DNA of 64,000 nt, taken from positions 4,402,001-4,466,000 of the forward strand of contig NZ_CP136600.1 of the NCBI RefSeq assembly GCF_032911225.1, written 5' to 3'. Made by a program: the position numbers and the translations under genes. Positions 1 through 8,417 of this stretch are shown here, in pieces (position 1 is the stretch's first letter; each line of letters opens with the position of its first letter). Origin of the DNA: Thalassotalea fonticola (lineage in GTDB: Bacteria; Pseudomonadota; Gammaproteobacteria; Enterobacterales; Alteromonadaceae). The notes under the pieces are model-generated. The model worked only from the letters and a program-made list of their open reading frames with translations. It ran no database searches and was not told the DNA's origin.

Positions 1-40
1 GAAAATAAGCTGCAATGCCTCTGAGCCGATTCGGGCTGAA

Positions 41-718
41 ATGAAAAAAATAGATAAGCAACAAAAGCAAGATCCGAAAAGCGCAATTAAATTTTTGAAA
101 GTAATGTCCGCATTAATTGCGTTAGCTTGTATCGGCAGTGCATCTTATATTCATATCAAAGCGTATACCGCGCAATACTTATTAAGCCAAGCTTGGCAGC
201 AAAGTAGCGCTGACAATCTTGAAAAACCATGGCCTTGGTTTGATAGCAACCCGGTGGCAAAAATTCACTTTCCTACCTTAGGGAATGAACAAATTGTCTT
301 AGCTGGAGATTCAGGACAAGCATTGGCATTTGGTCCAGGATTAAGCCACTTAAGTGTAAAACCTGGAGAGGAGGGGACATTAGTTATCTCAGGACACAGA
401 GATACTCACTTTAGTCATTTGCAATACTTAAATCCAACAGAAGAAGTGGTGCTTGAAAGCATATCTGGAGAGCGGCATTTATATAAAATAAATAAAATCA
501 GCATTGTTAATGTCAATAAAGATGACATCACTCAAACAGATTTTGAGCGTTTATTACTGGTAACCTGCTTTCCCTTTGATAGTGATGTAGCTGACACACC
601 GCTAAGGTATGTTATTGAAGCACTCCCCGTTGCTATTACTGAACCAACCACGTTAATTGCTAAGCAAGGGCATGTACCTGTGAAAAAATATGGCAAGAAT
701 ATGGCGCTAACGTTTTAG
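41..718 (+). CDS. Class GN sortase (marine proteobacterial sortase)
   Basis: Membrane-anchored cysteine transpeptidase of 225 aa. A hydrophobic segment at about residues 18-38 anchors it to the inner membrane. The catalytic domain shows the sortase His in SGHRDTHF, the nucleophile Cys in LLVTCFPFDS and the Arg in PLRYVI. In Gram-negatives, GN-class sortases normally sit beside a single dedicated substrate with a C-terminal sorting signal. That partner would lie just left of the window. The reading frame is open upstream of the chosen ATG and no good ribosome binding site is visible, so the start is only probable. Family is confident from the three motifs; the substrate is unknown. Confidence 0.85.
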   Translation: MKKIDKQQKQDPKSAIKFLKVMSALIALACIGSASYIHIKAYTAQYLLSQAWQQSSADNLEKPWPWFDSNPVAKIHFPTLGNEQIVLAGDSGQALAFGPGLSHLSVKPGEEGTLVISGHRDTHFSHLQYLNPTEEVVLESISGERHLYKINKISIVNVNKDDITQTDFERLLLVTCFPFDSDVADTPLRYVIEALPVAITEPTTLIAKQGHVPVKKYGKNMALTF

Positions 719-743
719 CTTGTCTTTGCAAGGTTTAAAAATT

Positions 744-772
744 TTAAGGCCCATCATGTTTATGGGCTTTAA
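744..772 (+). terminator. Probable terminator of the sortase gene
   Basis: A 9-bp stem (AAGGCCCAT with ATGGGCTTT, one G-T pair) and a 7-base loop lie about 30 bases after the sortase stop codon. The U-tract is poor, so efficiency is uncertain. Confidence 0.5.
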
Positions 773-854
773 GTTTTCTAGGAGAAAACAGAACACACCG
801 TTATTTAATTTAACGGGCAATATTTACAAGCTGTAAATTAATTGTTAACTTATA

Positions 855-868
855 TGTAAGCGCTTACA
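855..868. promoter_or_regulatory. LacI-type operator copy 1
   Basis: Perfect 14-bp palindrome TGTAAGCGCTTACA, 42 bases before the GPH symporter start at 911. It has the central CG typical of LacI/GalR-family operators. The same motif recurs at five other promoters in this locus (11293, 11353, 23452, 23495, 23680). Confidence 0.75.
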
Positions 869-910
869 TTTTTATGTTGAAAATGAACTTGAAACATTAG
901 TGAACCAATA

Positions 911-2293
911 ATGAAACAGCAAACAATGAAACAACAAAATAATAAGTTTTCAATAAAAGAAAGTGCGGGGTATGCCTGCGGCGATGTTGCGTCCAATTTC
1001 TATTGGCGCGTCTTTGACGTATTCCTTTTCATTTTCTATACCGATGTATTTGGCCTATCTGCTGGTGCAGTAGGTACGATGATGCTGGTTACTCGATTAA
1101 TTGACGCATTTTCAGACCCGTTAATGGGCGCGGTTGCTGACCGAACGAAAACTCGCTGGGGAAAGTTCAGACCGTACTTGCTCTGGGGGATTATCCCAAT
1201 TGTAGCCGCAGGGGTTTTAACCTTTACTGTTCCAGATCTTGATGACAGTGGTAAATTGGTTTGGGCTTACGCTACGTATATATTTATGATGTTGGCGTAC
1301 ACTTTTATTAATGTACCCTATGGTGCTTTGCTTGGCGTGATTACTGGTGATAGCCAGCAGCGAACTTTGTTAACCAGCTTTCGCTTTATTGGCGCGTTTT
1401 CCGGGGGCAGCTTAGTTGCATATTTAACCCCTGAACTGGTGAACTTTTATGGCGGTGATGATCAAGTCTTAGGCTGGCAATTAACCATGTTTACTTATGG
1501 CATTATTGCTGCAGTATTATTTTTTATTAGTTTTATAACAACCACTGAGCGTATTCAACCAGTAGCCTCAAAGAGCACTCCGGTGCTACAGGACATTAAA
1601 GATTTATTTGATAATAAACCTTGGCTAATTTTATTTTCGTTAGCGTTGATCATTATGATGACCATCACTTTACGTGGCAGCTCCGGCACGTTTTATTTTA
1701 AGTACTTTGTTGAACGAGAAGACTTAATTGGCAGTTTCAGTTTAGCGTATATGTTATCACTTGCTGTTGGCGCTGCGAGTACACCATTACTGACAAAGCT
1801 TTGTGATAAAAAAACATTACTTTTCATCTTGATGATAGCGGTAACAATATTGTCGACGCTATTTTATTTTGTTTCTAAAGAACAGCTTTGGCTTATATTT
1901 GCTCTACAAATTGCCATTGGTTTTTGTTTAGGGCCCAAGTCGCCATTAGTATTTTCAATGTATGCCGATACCGCCGACTTTTCTGAATGGAAAACCGGTA
2001 GACGGGCGACAGCCATGATCTTTTCTGCAGCAGCATTTGCGCAAAAGTTAGGTGGGGCGTTAGCTGGCGCTATGATGGGCTGGCTACTTGCCAGCTTAGG
2101 TTATGTTGCCAATCAAACCCAGTCAATGGAATCACAACACGGTATTGTATTACTGATGACACTTTTACCGGCCATTTTTGCATTGCTCTCAGTGTTTGTG
2201 ATCCGCTTTTATCCGTTAAATGATAGTAAAGTTGTTGCTATTCAAGACAAGCTAAACATGCAAAAGCTTGTACAAGAAAGAGCTAGCCAGTAA
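911..2293 (+). CDS. GPH-family sugar:cation symporter (MFS)
   Basis: 460-aa, about 12-helix transporter of the glycoside-pentoside-hexuronide:cation symporter family. The N-terminus (AGYACGDVASNFYW) and the DPLMGAVADRTKTRWGKFRPYL loop are the GPH hallmarks. It should import a sugar or sugar acid across the inner membrane. Its stop codon overlaps the start of the GH94-gluconokinase gene (TAATG), so the two are translationally coupled and the transporter probably delivers that enzyme's disaccharide. Cellobionate is my inferred substrate; cellobiose or another beta-glucoside is possible. An alternative ATG lies at 926. A LacI-type palindrome precedes the gene. Confidence 0.85.
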   Translation: MKQQTMKQQNNKFSIKESAGYACGDVASNFYWRVFDVFLFIFYTDVFGLSAGAVGTMMLVTRLIDAFSDPLMGAVADRTKTRWGKFRPYLLWGIIPIVAAGVLTFTVPDLDDSGKLVWAYATYIFMMLAYTFINVPYGALLGVITGDSQQRTLLTSFRFIGAFSGGSLVAYLTPELVNFYGGDDQVLGWQLTMFTYGIIAAVLFFISFITTTERIQPVASKSTPVLQDIKDLFDNKPWLILFSLALIIMMTITLRGSSGTFYFKYFVEREDLIGSFSLAYMLSLAVGAASTPLLTKLCDKKTLLFILMIAVTILSTLFYFVSKEQLWLIFALQIAIGFCLGPKSPLVFSMYADTADFSEWKTGRRATAMIFSAAAFAQKLGGALAGAMMGWLLASLGYVANQTQSMESQHGIVLLMTLLPAIFALLSVFVIRFYPLNDSKVVAIQDKLNMQKLVQERASQ

Positions 2294-5172
2294 TGAATAA
2301 ATTGATAAATGAGCTGGTTAATGTTGCTCAAAGCGAACAAAGATTAAAATTGTATAGCCCAACAAAAATGCCGGAGGCGGGCAGTTTTTTGTGGAATAAA
2401 CACATGATGGTGCAGTTTAACTGTCGCGGTTATGCTGTAGGGCAGTTTATGCAACCAGAGCCAAGTAAATACGCTTATGCACCTAACCTGGAAGCAAAAA
2501 CCTTTATGCAACCAGAGCATGCCTATTATGCTAATCATCCAGGTCGATTTTTTTATGTAAAAGATGAGGATAGCGGAAAAGTTTTTTCTGCGCCCTATGA
2601 GCCAACAAAAGCCTCACTGGATTATTTTTGCTTTTCTCCAGGTCAAAATAATATTAGTTGGCAGATTGAAGCGCTAAAAATTCTCGTAAACATTACCGTA
2701 AGCCTCAGCGATTCTGATGCTATTGAAATGTGGGAGCTCAAAGTCACTAATTTAGACAACAAACCACGCAATATCAGTATTTATCCTTACTTTACTATTG
2801 GCTATATGTCGTGGATGAACCAGTCGGCTGATTTTATCCCTGAGTTAAATGCCATCGTGGCAACCTGTATAAGCCCTTATCAAAAAGTTGAAGAATATTT
2901 TGAACGCGCCAATTTAAAAGATAAAACTTACTTTTTAGCTGATACAGTGCCAACTTCATGGTGTTGTAACCAAAAAGTGTTTGAGGGTAACAATGATATT
3001 TCATCACCAGACGGCATACACGAAGCAACACTGGAACAAATCAATTCATTGTATGAAGTGCCGGCTGCGGTGATGCAATATCAACAGTGTTTTCAGGCTA
3101 AACAAAGCAAAAGTTATCGCTTTTTATTTGGTCCCGCGCGAGATAATCAACAGATCGCTGAGATAAAACAAAAATACTTCGCTAATGCAGCAGGCTTTGA
3201 GCAAGAAAAATCTTCTTACCAACACTATATAAAGCAAAGTAGTGGCCCAATAAATATAGAATCAGGCGATGACGTTTTTGATCAATTTGTTAATCATTGG
3301 CTGCCTAGGCAAGTGTTTTATCATGGTGATGTGAACCGCTTAACGACCGATCCGCAAACTCGTAATTACTTGCAAGATAATTTGGGCATGAGTTATATCG
3401 CCCCTAAGAAAGCCAGGCAGGCTTTTATTACAGCGCTAAGTCAGCAAGATAGTAATGGCGAAATGCCAGATGGTATTCTAATTCATCCTGATGCGTCGTT
3501 AAAATACATTAATCAAGTACCTCATACTGACCACTGTGTTTGGTTGCCTATATGTTTGCAAGCCTATTTAAATGAAACCAATGACATTGCTTTACTCGAT
3601 GAATTAATCGCTTTTAGTGATACCTCAAATAAACAAACGGTAAAGCAGCATATCGAACTTGCCTTAGATTGGTTAATTGGCGCTCGTGATGAACGAGGGC
3701 TCAGTTATATTGCTCAGGGGGATTGGTGCGATCCAATGAATATGGTGGGCTATAAAGGCAAAGGGGTGTCTACTTGGTTAACACTGGCAAGTGCATACGC
3801 GATAAATATTTGGTTGGAAATTTGTGATAGCTACAACATCACCGTTAACAGCAAATACAGAAGCTTTGCTGAGCATTTAAATCATGCCGTGAATAAACAT
3901 TGCTGGGATGAGCAATGGTACAGTCGTGGCATTACCGATGATAATGTCAGTTTTGGTGTTGCCAATGATGACGAAGGCCGAATATTCTTAAATCCGCAAA
4001 GTTGGGCAATACTTTCAGGGGCGGCCTCACCTGAACAGCAAAGAAAATTGCTTGCACAAATAGAACTACAGCTTGAAACACCCTACGGCACTATGATGTT
4101 AGCGCCAAGTTACACTAAAATGCGCGAAGACGTTGGCAGAGTCACCCAAAAATTTCCCGGTACCGCAGAAAATGGTTCTATCTATAACCATGCCGCCATT
4201 TTCTACGCCTTTAGCTTATTCAAAATTGGCAAAGGTGAAAAAGCCTTCGAGGTAATGCGCAAAATGCTGCCCGATGATGATTTTATCAAACGCGGGCAAT
4301 TGCCGAATTTTATCCCTAACTATTATCGAGGTGCTTACTACCAACACCCTAGAACTGCAGGTCGTTCCAGTCAGTTATTTAATACCGGTACGGTTTCTTG
4401 GTTTTATCGCTGTGTGATTGAGGGCATCGCTGGGTTAACTGGTGATAAAGGTGAGTTAGTTATTAACCCACAATTACCGAAACAATGGTCAAATTTAACT
4501 GTTGCTCGTGAGTTTAATGGTGCTACTTTTAATGTTGAAATATGCAAAACAAAGAAAGTTACTCAACAAAAAATACTGCTAGATGGCAATGAGGAAGACT
4601 CTGATCGTATTACTAATATAATTGCTGGCAAACATTATCAAGTAGAAGTATTACTACCAGCTTTACCTGAATTGATCATTATCATGGGCGTTAGTGGCTG
4701 TGGGAAATCAACAGTCGCAAAACAACTTAGCCAGCAATTTAACTATCAATACATTGAAGCTGATGATTTTCATTCTAAAGAGTCTATCGATATGATGGCT
4801 AAAGGTATTCCTTTAACTGATAAAGAGCGTGCGCCATGGATCGCAGCTATATGCACTCAATTAAACTCAGCTATGGCTGAGCAGCAAGATTGTGTTCTTG
4901 CTTATTCAGGACTGCGCGCTGAGCATAGAGATAAATTCAGACAGCTTGGCTTTAACCTGTGTTTTGTATACTTGCAAGTAGAGCAAAAAGAGCTTGAGTC
5001 TAGACTTGCATTAAGAACATCGCATTTCTTTGACGCGAAACTATTAGCAAGCCAATTTTCTGCCTTGCAGCTTCCAGAAGATGAGTCTGATGTTTATTTA
5101 GTTGACGCCAATCAACCACAATCTAATGTTTTAAAACAAATTATTGCTCACCATAAAAAGGAAGGTCAATGA
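2293..5172 (+). CDS. GH94 phosphorylase (probable cellobionate phosphorylase) fused to gluconokinase
   Basis: Single 959-aa frame. Residues 1-about 785 are a GH94 inverting phosphorylase: N-terminal beta-sandwich, then an (alpha/alpha)6 barrel with the general-acid motif GDWCDPMN at 476-483. Residues about 793-955 are a complete GntK-type gluconokinase with Walker A GVSGCGKST at 799-807. GH94 enzymes phosphorolyse beta-linked disaccharides to glucose 1-phosphate plus an acceptor. A fused gluconate kinase makes sense only if the acceptor is gluconate, i.e. cellobionic acid. R616 and K620 could be the carboxylate-binding Arg/Lys pair known from the Saccharophagus enzyme; this is from memory, not aligned. 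No signal peptide, so cytoplasmic. It overlaps both neighbours (TAATG upstream, ATGA downstream). Domain calls are strong; the substrate is inferred. Confidence 0.85.
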   Translation: MNKLINELVNVAQSEQRLKLYSPTKMPEAGSFLWNKHMMVQFNCRGYAVGQFMQPEPSKYAYAPNLEAKTFMQPEHAYYANHPGRFFYVKDEDSGKVFSAPYEPTKASLDYFCFSPGQNNISWQIEALKILVNITVSLSDSDAIEMWELKVTNLDNKPRNISIYPYFTIGYMSWMNQSADFIPELNAIVATCISPYQKVEEYFERANLKDKTYFLADTVPTSWCCNQKVFEGNNDISSPDGIHEATLEQINSLYEVPAAVMQYQQCFQAKQSKSYRFLFGPARDNQQIAEIKQKYFANAAGFEQEKSSYQHYIKQSSGPINIESGDDVFDQFVNHWLPRQVFYHGDVNRLTTDPQTRNYLQDNLGMSYIAPKKARQAFITALSQQDSNGEMPDGILIHPDASLKYINQVPHTDHCVWLPICLQAYLNETNDIALLDELIAFSDTSNKQTVKQHIELALDWLIGARDERGLSYIAQGDWCDPMNMVGYKGKGVSTWLTLASAYAINIWLEICDSYNITVNSKYRSFAEHLNHAVNKHCWDEQWYSRGITDDNVSFGVANDDEGRIFLNPQSWAILSGAASPEQQRKLLAQIELQLETPYGTMMLAPSYTKMREDVGRVTQKFPGTAENGSIYNHAAIFYAFSLFKIGKGEKAFEVMRKMLPDDDFIKRGQLPNFIPNYYRGAYYQHPRTAGRSSQLFNTGTVSWFYRCVIEGIAGLTGDKGELVINPQLPKQWSNLTVAREFNGATFNVEICKTKKVTQQKILLDGNEEDSDRITNIIAGKHYQVEVLLPALPELIIIMGVSGCGKSTVAKQLSQQFNYQYIEADDFHSKESIDMMAKGIPLTDKERAPWIAAICTQLNSAMAEQQDCVLAYSGLRAEHRDKFRQLGFNLCFVYLQVEQKELESRLALRTSHFFDAKLLASQFSALQLPEDESDVYLVDANQPQSNVLKQIIAHHKKEGQ

Positions 5173-5933
5173 GCCATTTACCACAGTTAACACAAAAGAT
5201 CCTGTTGAGTTGTTTATTAGTTTCTACGTTATGTCTTGCCGATGAAAATATAATCGCCGTGAATAAAGCGGAGGTTGCAATCGATATTGATGGAAAAGCT
5301 ACTGAACAAGTTTGGAATAACGCACAATGGTTACCCATCGATAAACACATTGTCGGTGAATATCCGAGTAGTGATGATTTTTCAGGGCGCTATAAATTGC
5401 TTTGGGACGAAGATTATTTATACCTTATGGCAGAAATAAATGACGATGTATTATTCGATCAATATGCCAACCCTACAGAAAAATATTGGGATGACGACAG
5501 CTTAGAGGTTTTCATTGATGAAGATGCATCTGGTGGCATGCATCGATTTAGTTTTAATGCCTTTGCCTATCATGTGGCATTAGACAATCAATCGGCGGAC
5601 ATAGGCCCAAATAAAGCCGATGGTAGTAGCAATTTTATTTTGCTAAACGACCATGTTAAAAGCCAATGGCGTCGAGATGCAAATTCGCCATATTCAATAA
5701 CATGGGAGTTAGCGATTAAATTATATGATGATAGCTTCACTCTAAAAGGTACACATATGCCAGTTAAGCTAACTAAAGGCAAAGTCATCGGTTTTATGCT
5801 GGCTTACTGTGATAATGATGGCAGTAGTGAGCGTGAACACTTTATTGGTTCCCATGATATAAAACCTAAAGATGGTGATAAAAACTTAGGTTATATTGAT
5901 GCAGGAGTATTTGGAAAAATTAAACTGCAATAA
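5169..5933 (+). CDS. Secreted CBM9-like carbohydrate-binding protein
   Basis: 254-aa protein with an N-terminal signal peptide (hydrophobic KILLSCLLVSTLCLA, cleavage near residue 25). One CBM9-type beta-sandwich fills most of the mature chain. It is recognisable from IDGKATEQVWNNAQW, the LLWDEDYLYLMAEINDD strand pair and WDDDSLEVFID near the middle. Family members bind sugars, often at chain ends, and frequently occur without a catalytic domain. The start overlaps the GH94-gluconokinase stop by 4 bases, so it belongs to the same operon. It probably binds or presents glucan oligosaccharides in the periplasm or at the cell surface. No catalytic residues were recognised. Confidence 0.75.
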   Translation: MSHLPQLTQKILLSCLLVSTLCLADENIIAVNKAEVAIDIDGKATEQVWNNAQWLPIDKHIVGEYPSSDDFSGRYKLLWDEDYLYLMAEINDDVLFDQYANPTEKYWDDDSLEVFIDEDASGGMHRFSFNAFAYHVALDNQSADIGPNKADGSSNFILLNDHVKSQWRRDANSPYSITWELAIKLYDDSFTLKGTHMPVKLTKGKVIGFMLAYCDNDGSSEREHFIGSHDIKPKDGDKNLGYIDAGVFGKIKLQ

Positions 5934-5958
5934 ACGTTTATTGGTATCAGAGTGTTGT

Positions 5959-7326
5959 ATGAAGATTTTTAAATATATTATTTATTTCACATTAGTTAGC
6001 ACGGTTTGGGGCTGCTTCGATTCGAGAAAGAATATCGAAGGAAAAGCAAGTAGTGACACAATAGTCATTTTGAAAAGCGATTACAAAGAAAAGTTGCATG
6101 GCTTTTGGCTTGGACAAAATATTGCTAATTGGACCGGTTTGATCACCGAAATGGATAAAGTTGGCACACCAGAAACCATGCCATTTTACACCGACGCTGA
6201 TTGGGGAACAAGAGACCTTCCCGCAGTGTGGGGCGAAGGCGTACCCCATGCAGATCTTATTGATTTTTATTTTGAACAAACAGGCCAGCCTTGGGGAGCC
6301 GATGACGATACAGATATTGAGTATATGTATTATTATTTACATGAAAAACACCAAAGCAGTATGCTCTCCGCTGAGCAGATACGGGATGGCTGGTTAACTC
6401 ATATCTATTCTGAAACTGAAGCCCCGCTCTTTAAAAAGTTTACTGACTCACAGCCGGTCATTGAAAATTTTTTATGGGAATCAAATCAACAGGCTAGAAT
6501 TTTAATGACAAAGGGGATGCTGCCTCCTGACACGAGCGAGCCTGAAAATAATAGCAAATATATGATGATTGATGCGCAATTAACAACGGAAGTTTTTGGA
6601 TTGTTAGCACCTGCCAGGGCTGATGTAGCATTAAAAATTGCCCACTTGCCAATAAGAACCTCAGCCAAACATGAAGCAGAATGGGCTGCTGAATTTTATG
6701 TAGTAATGCATTCATTAGCGTCCAGCGTTGACGATAATTTATCAATGAAGCAACAAACCCAATGGCTTGCTGAGCAGGCAAGGCAGTATTTGCCCAAGTC
6801 ATCAACAGTGGCAAAAATGTATGACTTTATTAAAGTCTCATATGAAAATAATCCGGATAAAAATAATTGGGAAAAAACCCGTGATCAAGTTTATCAACGT
6901 TATCAAATTGAAAAATTAGATAACTATAGCTATCAAGATCCATTCGAAGCCGGTATTAATTTTGCGGCGAGTTTAGTAAGCCTTTTTTATGGTGAAGGTG
7001 ATATTAAGAGAACGATTCAAATTGGTTCATTAGTAGGCTGGGATTCAGATAACCCAACAGCAACATGGGGTGGGTTATTAGGATTCATGCTTGGTAAACA
7101 AGGAGTTGAAAAAGCGTTCGAGCAATATAGTTTATCTGATACTTATTGGATACACAGAACAAGACGTAATTTTCCTGATCGAACGCCAGATAAAGCCGGT
7201 GAAGATACGCTCGAGTTTATGGCAGAGCGTGGTTTGGATATTATCGATAACGTTGTAGTCGAGCAAATGGGTGGGGAGTTGAGCGCAGATGGAAATAGCT
7301 GGAAAATACCATTAACTGAAAAATAA
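5959..7326 (+). CDS. ADP-ribosylglycohydrolase-fold lipoprotein
   Basis: 455 aa from the ATG at 5959, which directly gives a lipoprotein signal with Cys19 (VSTVWGCF). A longer frame opens at 5896 but would lack a signal. The mature protein has ARH (DraG-type) signatures: KEKLHGFWLGQNIANW at about 43-58, an acidic cluster WGADDDTDIEY at 112-122, and GWDSDNPTATWGGLLGFMLG from residue 360 near the C-terminus, where Asp residues normally bind two metals. A lipid-anchored copy inside a sugar operon is unlikely to act on ADP-ribosylated protein. A glycosidic bond of an extracytoplasmic substrate is a better guess. It is the last gene of the operon and its stop abuts the convergent lacI stop. Confidence 0.7.
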   Translation: MKIFKYIIYFTLVSTVWGCFDSRKNIEGKASSDTIVILKSDYKEKLHGFWLGQNIANWTGLITEMDKVGTPETMPFYTDADWGTRDLPAVWGEGVPHADLIDFYFEQTGQPWGADDDTDIEYMYYYLHEKHQSSMLSAEQIRDGWLTHIYSETEAPLFKKFTDSQPVIENFLWESNQQARILMTKGMLPPDTSEPENNSKYMMIDAQLTTEVFGLLAPARADVALKIAHLPIRTSAKHEAEWAAEFYVVMHSLASSVDDNLSMKQQTQWLAEQARQYLPKSSTVAKMYDFIKVSYENNPDKNNWEKTRDQVYQRYQIEKLDNYSYQDPFEAGINFAASLVSLFYGEGDIKRTIQIGSLVGWDSDNPTATWGGLLGFMLGKQGVEKAFEQYSLSDTYWIHRTRRNFPDRTPDKAGEDTLEFMAERGLDIIDNVVVEQMGGELSADGNSWKIPLTEK

Positions 7327-8325
7327 TTATGATAAAACCTTAATTGAGTTTCGTTTAACTAGCTTAGGTTCGAACACATTTTTAATGGCAATATCATCTT
7401 GTTTATAAACACTTTTCAAAATAATATCGGTTGCCATTTTACCCATCAAATACGCTGAGTTATCAACTGTGGTTAGCTCTGGATATAAATAGCTGGCAAA
7501 CATATTATTATCGAAACCGACAATAGATAAGTCTTGGGGTAAATCTAACCCTTGCTTTCTTGCCGCTTTCATAGCACCTGAAGCCATTTCATCATTACCG
7601 CAAGCTAGAGCGGTAAATGTTAACTTAGCTTTGGTTAATTCGTTAAAACCATCGAAGCCGGTATCTTCATTGAAGTCACCTTGAAAGAAAAGCTCCGGTT
7701 GATAGCTTATACCATGTTCTTTAAGCGCCCGTTGATGACCTAAAAGGCGATCATGTGAATCAACTTTCCAGTCAGGACCGGCAATGTAAGCAATATGCTT
7801 ATGACCATTTTCAATTAACGCTTTTGTTGCTAAATAACCACCTTGTTCATTATTTAAACTAATGCAGTTCTCGCTAATGCGCTCAACCTTGCGATTAACT
7901 AATACCGTAGGAATTGTTTTAGAAATACTAATAAGGTAATCATCAGGAACAGAGTCAGTGAGTAATATTAGCGCGTCACATTTACGGCTAATTAAAAATT
8001 CAATAGCACTTTTTTCTTGTGCTTCATCACTATGACCTGTGGTAATGATAATATGCTTGTTGGCTAAACGTAGTTCGTTTTCAATGCCGTCCATGATGAA
8101 GCCAAAAAATCCACCATGTAATTCTGACACTAACACACCAACACTATTGGTGCGATTAGAGGCCAAAGACTGGGCAATAGCGTTAGGGCGATAACCTAAT
8201 GTTTCCATGGCATCCAATACTTTAGTACGTGTTTTTTCACTTACTTTTGCATTGTTATTCATTACTCGCGAAACGGTTGCAAGTGATACACCCGCTAATT
8301 CCGAGACTTCATAAATTGTGGCCAT
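7327..8325 (-). CDS. LacI/GalR-family transcriptional regulator
   Basis: 332 aa. The N-terminal helix-turn-helix (TIYEVSELAGVSLATVSRVMNN) and hinge (YRPNAIAQSLASNRTNSVGV) are typical of LacI. A periplasmic-binding-protein-like effector domain follows. It lies downstream of GH1 and the second GPH symporter on the same strand, 92 bases after the symporter, and may be co-transcribed. It is the only LacI-type regulator in the window and is the natural owner of the six TGTAAGCGCTTACA-type palindromes, presumably as a repressor released by a beta-glucoside-derived sugar or sugar phosphate. No operator is visible directly in front of its own gene. Confidence 0.92.
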   Translation of the reverse strand: MATIYEVSELAGVSLATVSRVMNNNAKVSEKTRTKVLDAMETLGYRPNAIAQSLASNRTNSVGVLVSELHGGFFGFIMDGIENELRLANKHIIITTGHSDEAQEKSAIEFLISRKCDALILLTDSVPDDYLISISKTIPTVLVNRKVERISENCISLNNEQGGYLATKALIENGHKHIAYIAGPDWKVDSHDRLLGHQRALKEHGISYQPELFFQGDFNEDTGFDGFNELTKAKLTFTALACGNDEMASGAMKAARKQGLDLPQDLSIVGFDNNMFASYLYPELTTVDNSAYLMGKMATDIILKSVYKQDDIAIKNVFEPKLVKRNSIKVLS

Positions 8326-8417
8326 TTAACGCTAATCCTTAGAGTTATTAAACTAAATAATTAATAGAGAAATTATAACTTTGTCATGCGCGACACTGTA
8401 GCATAATTCCATTCAAA

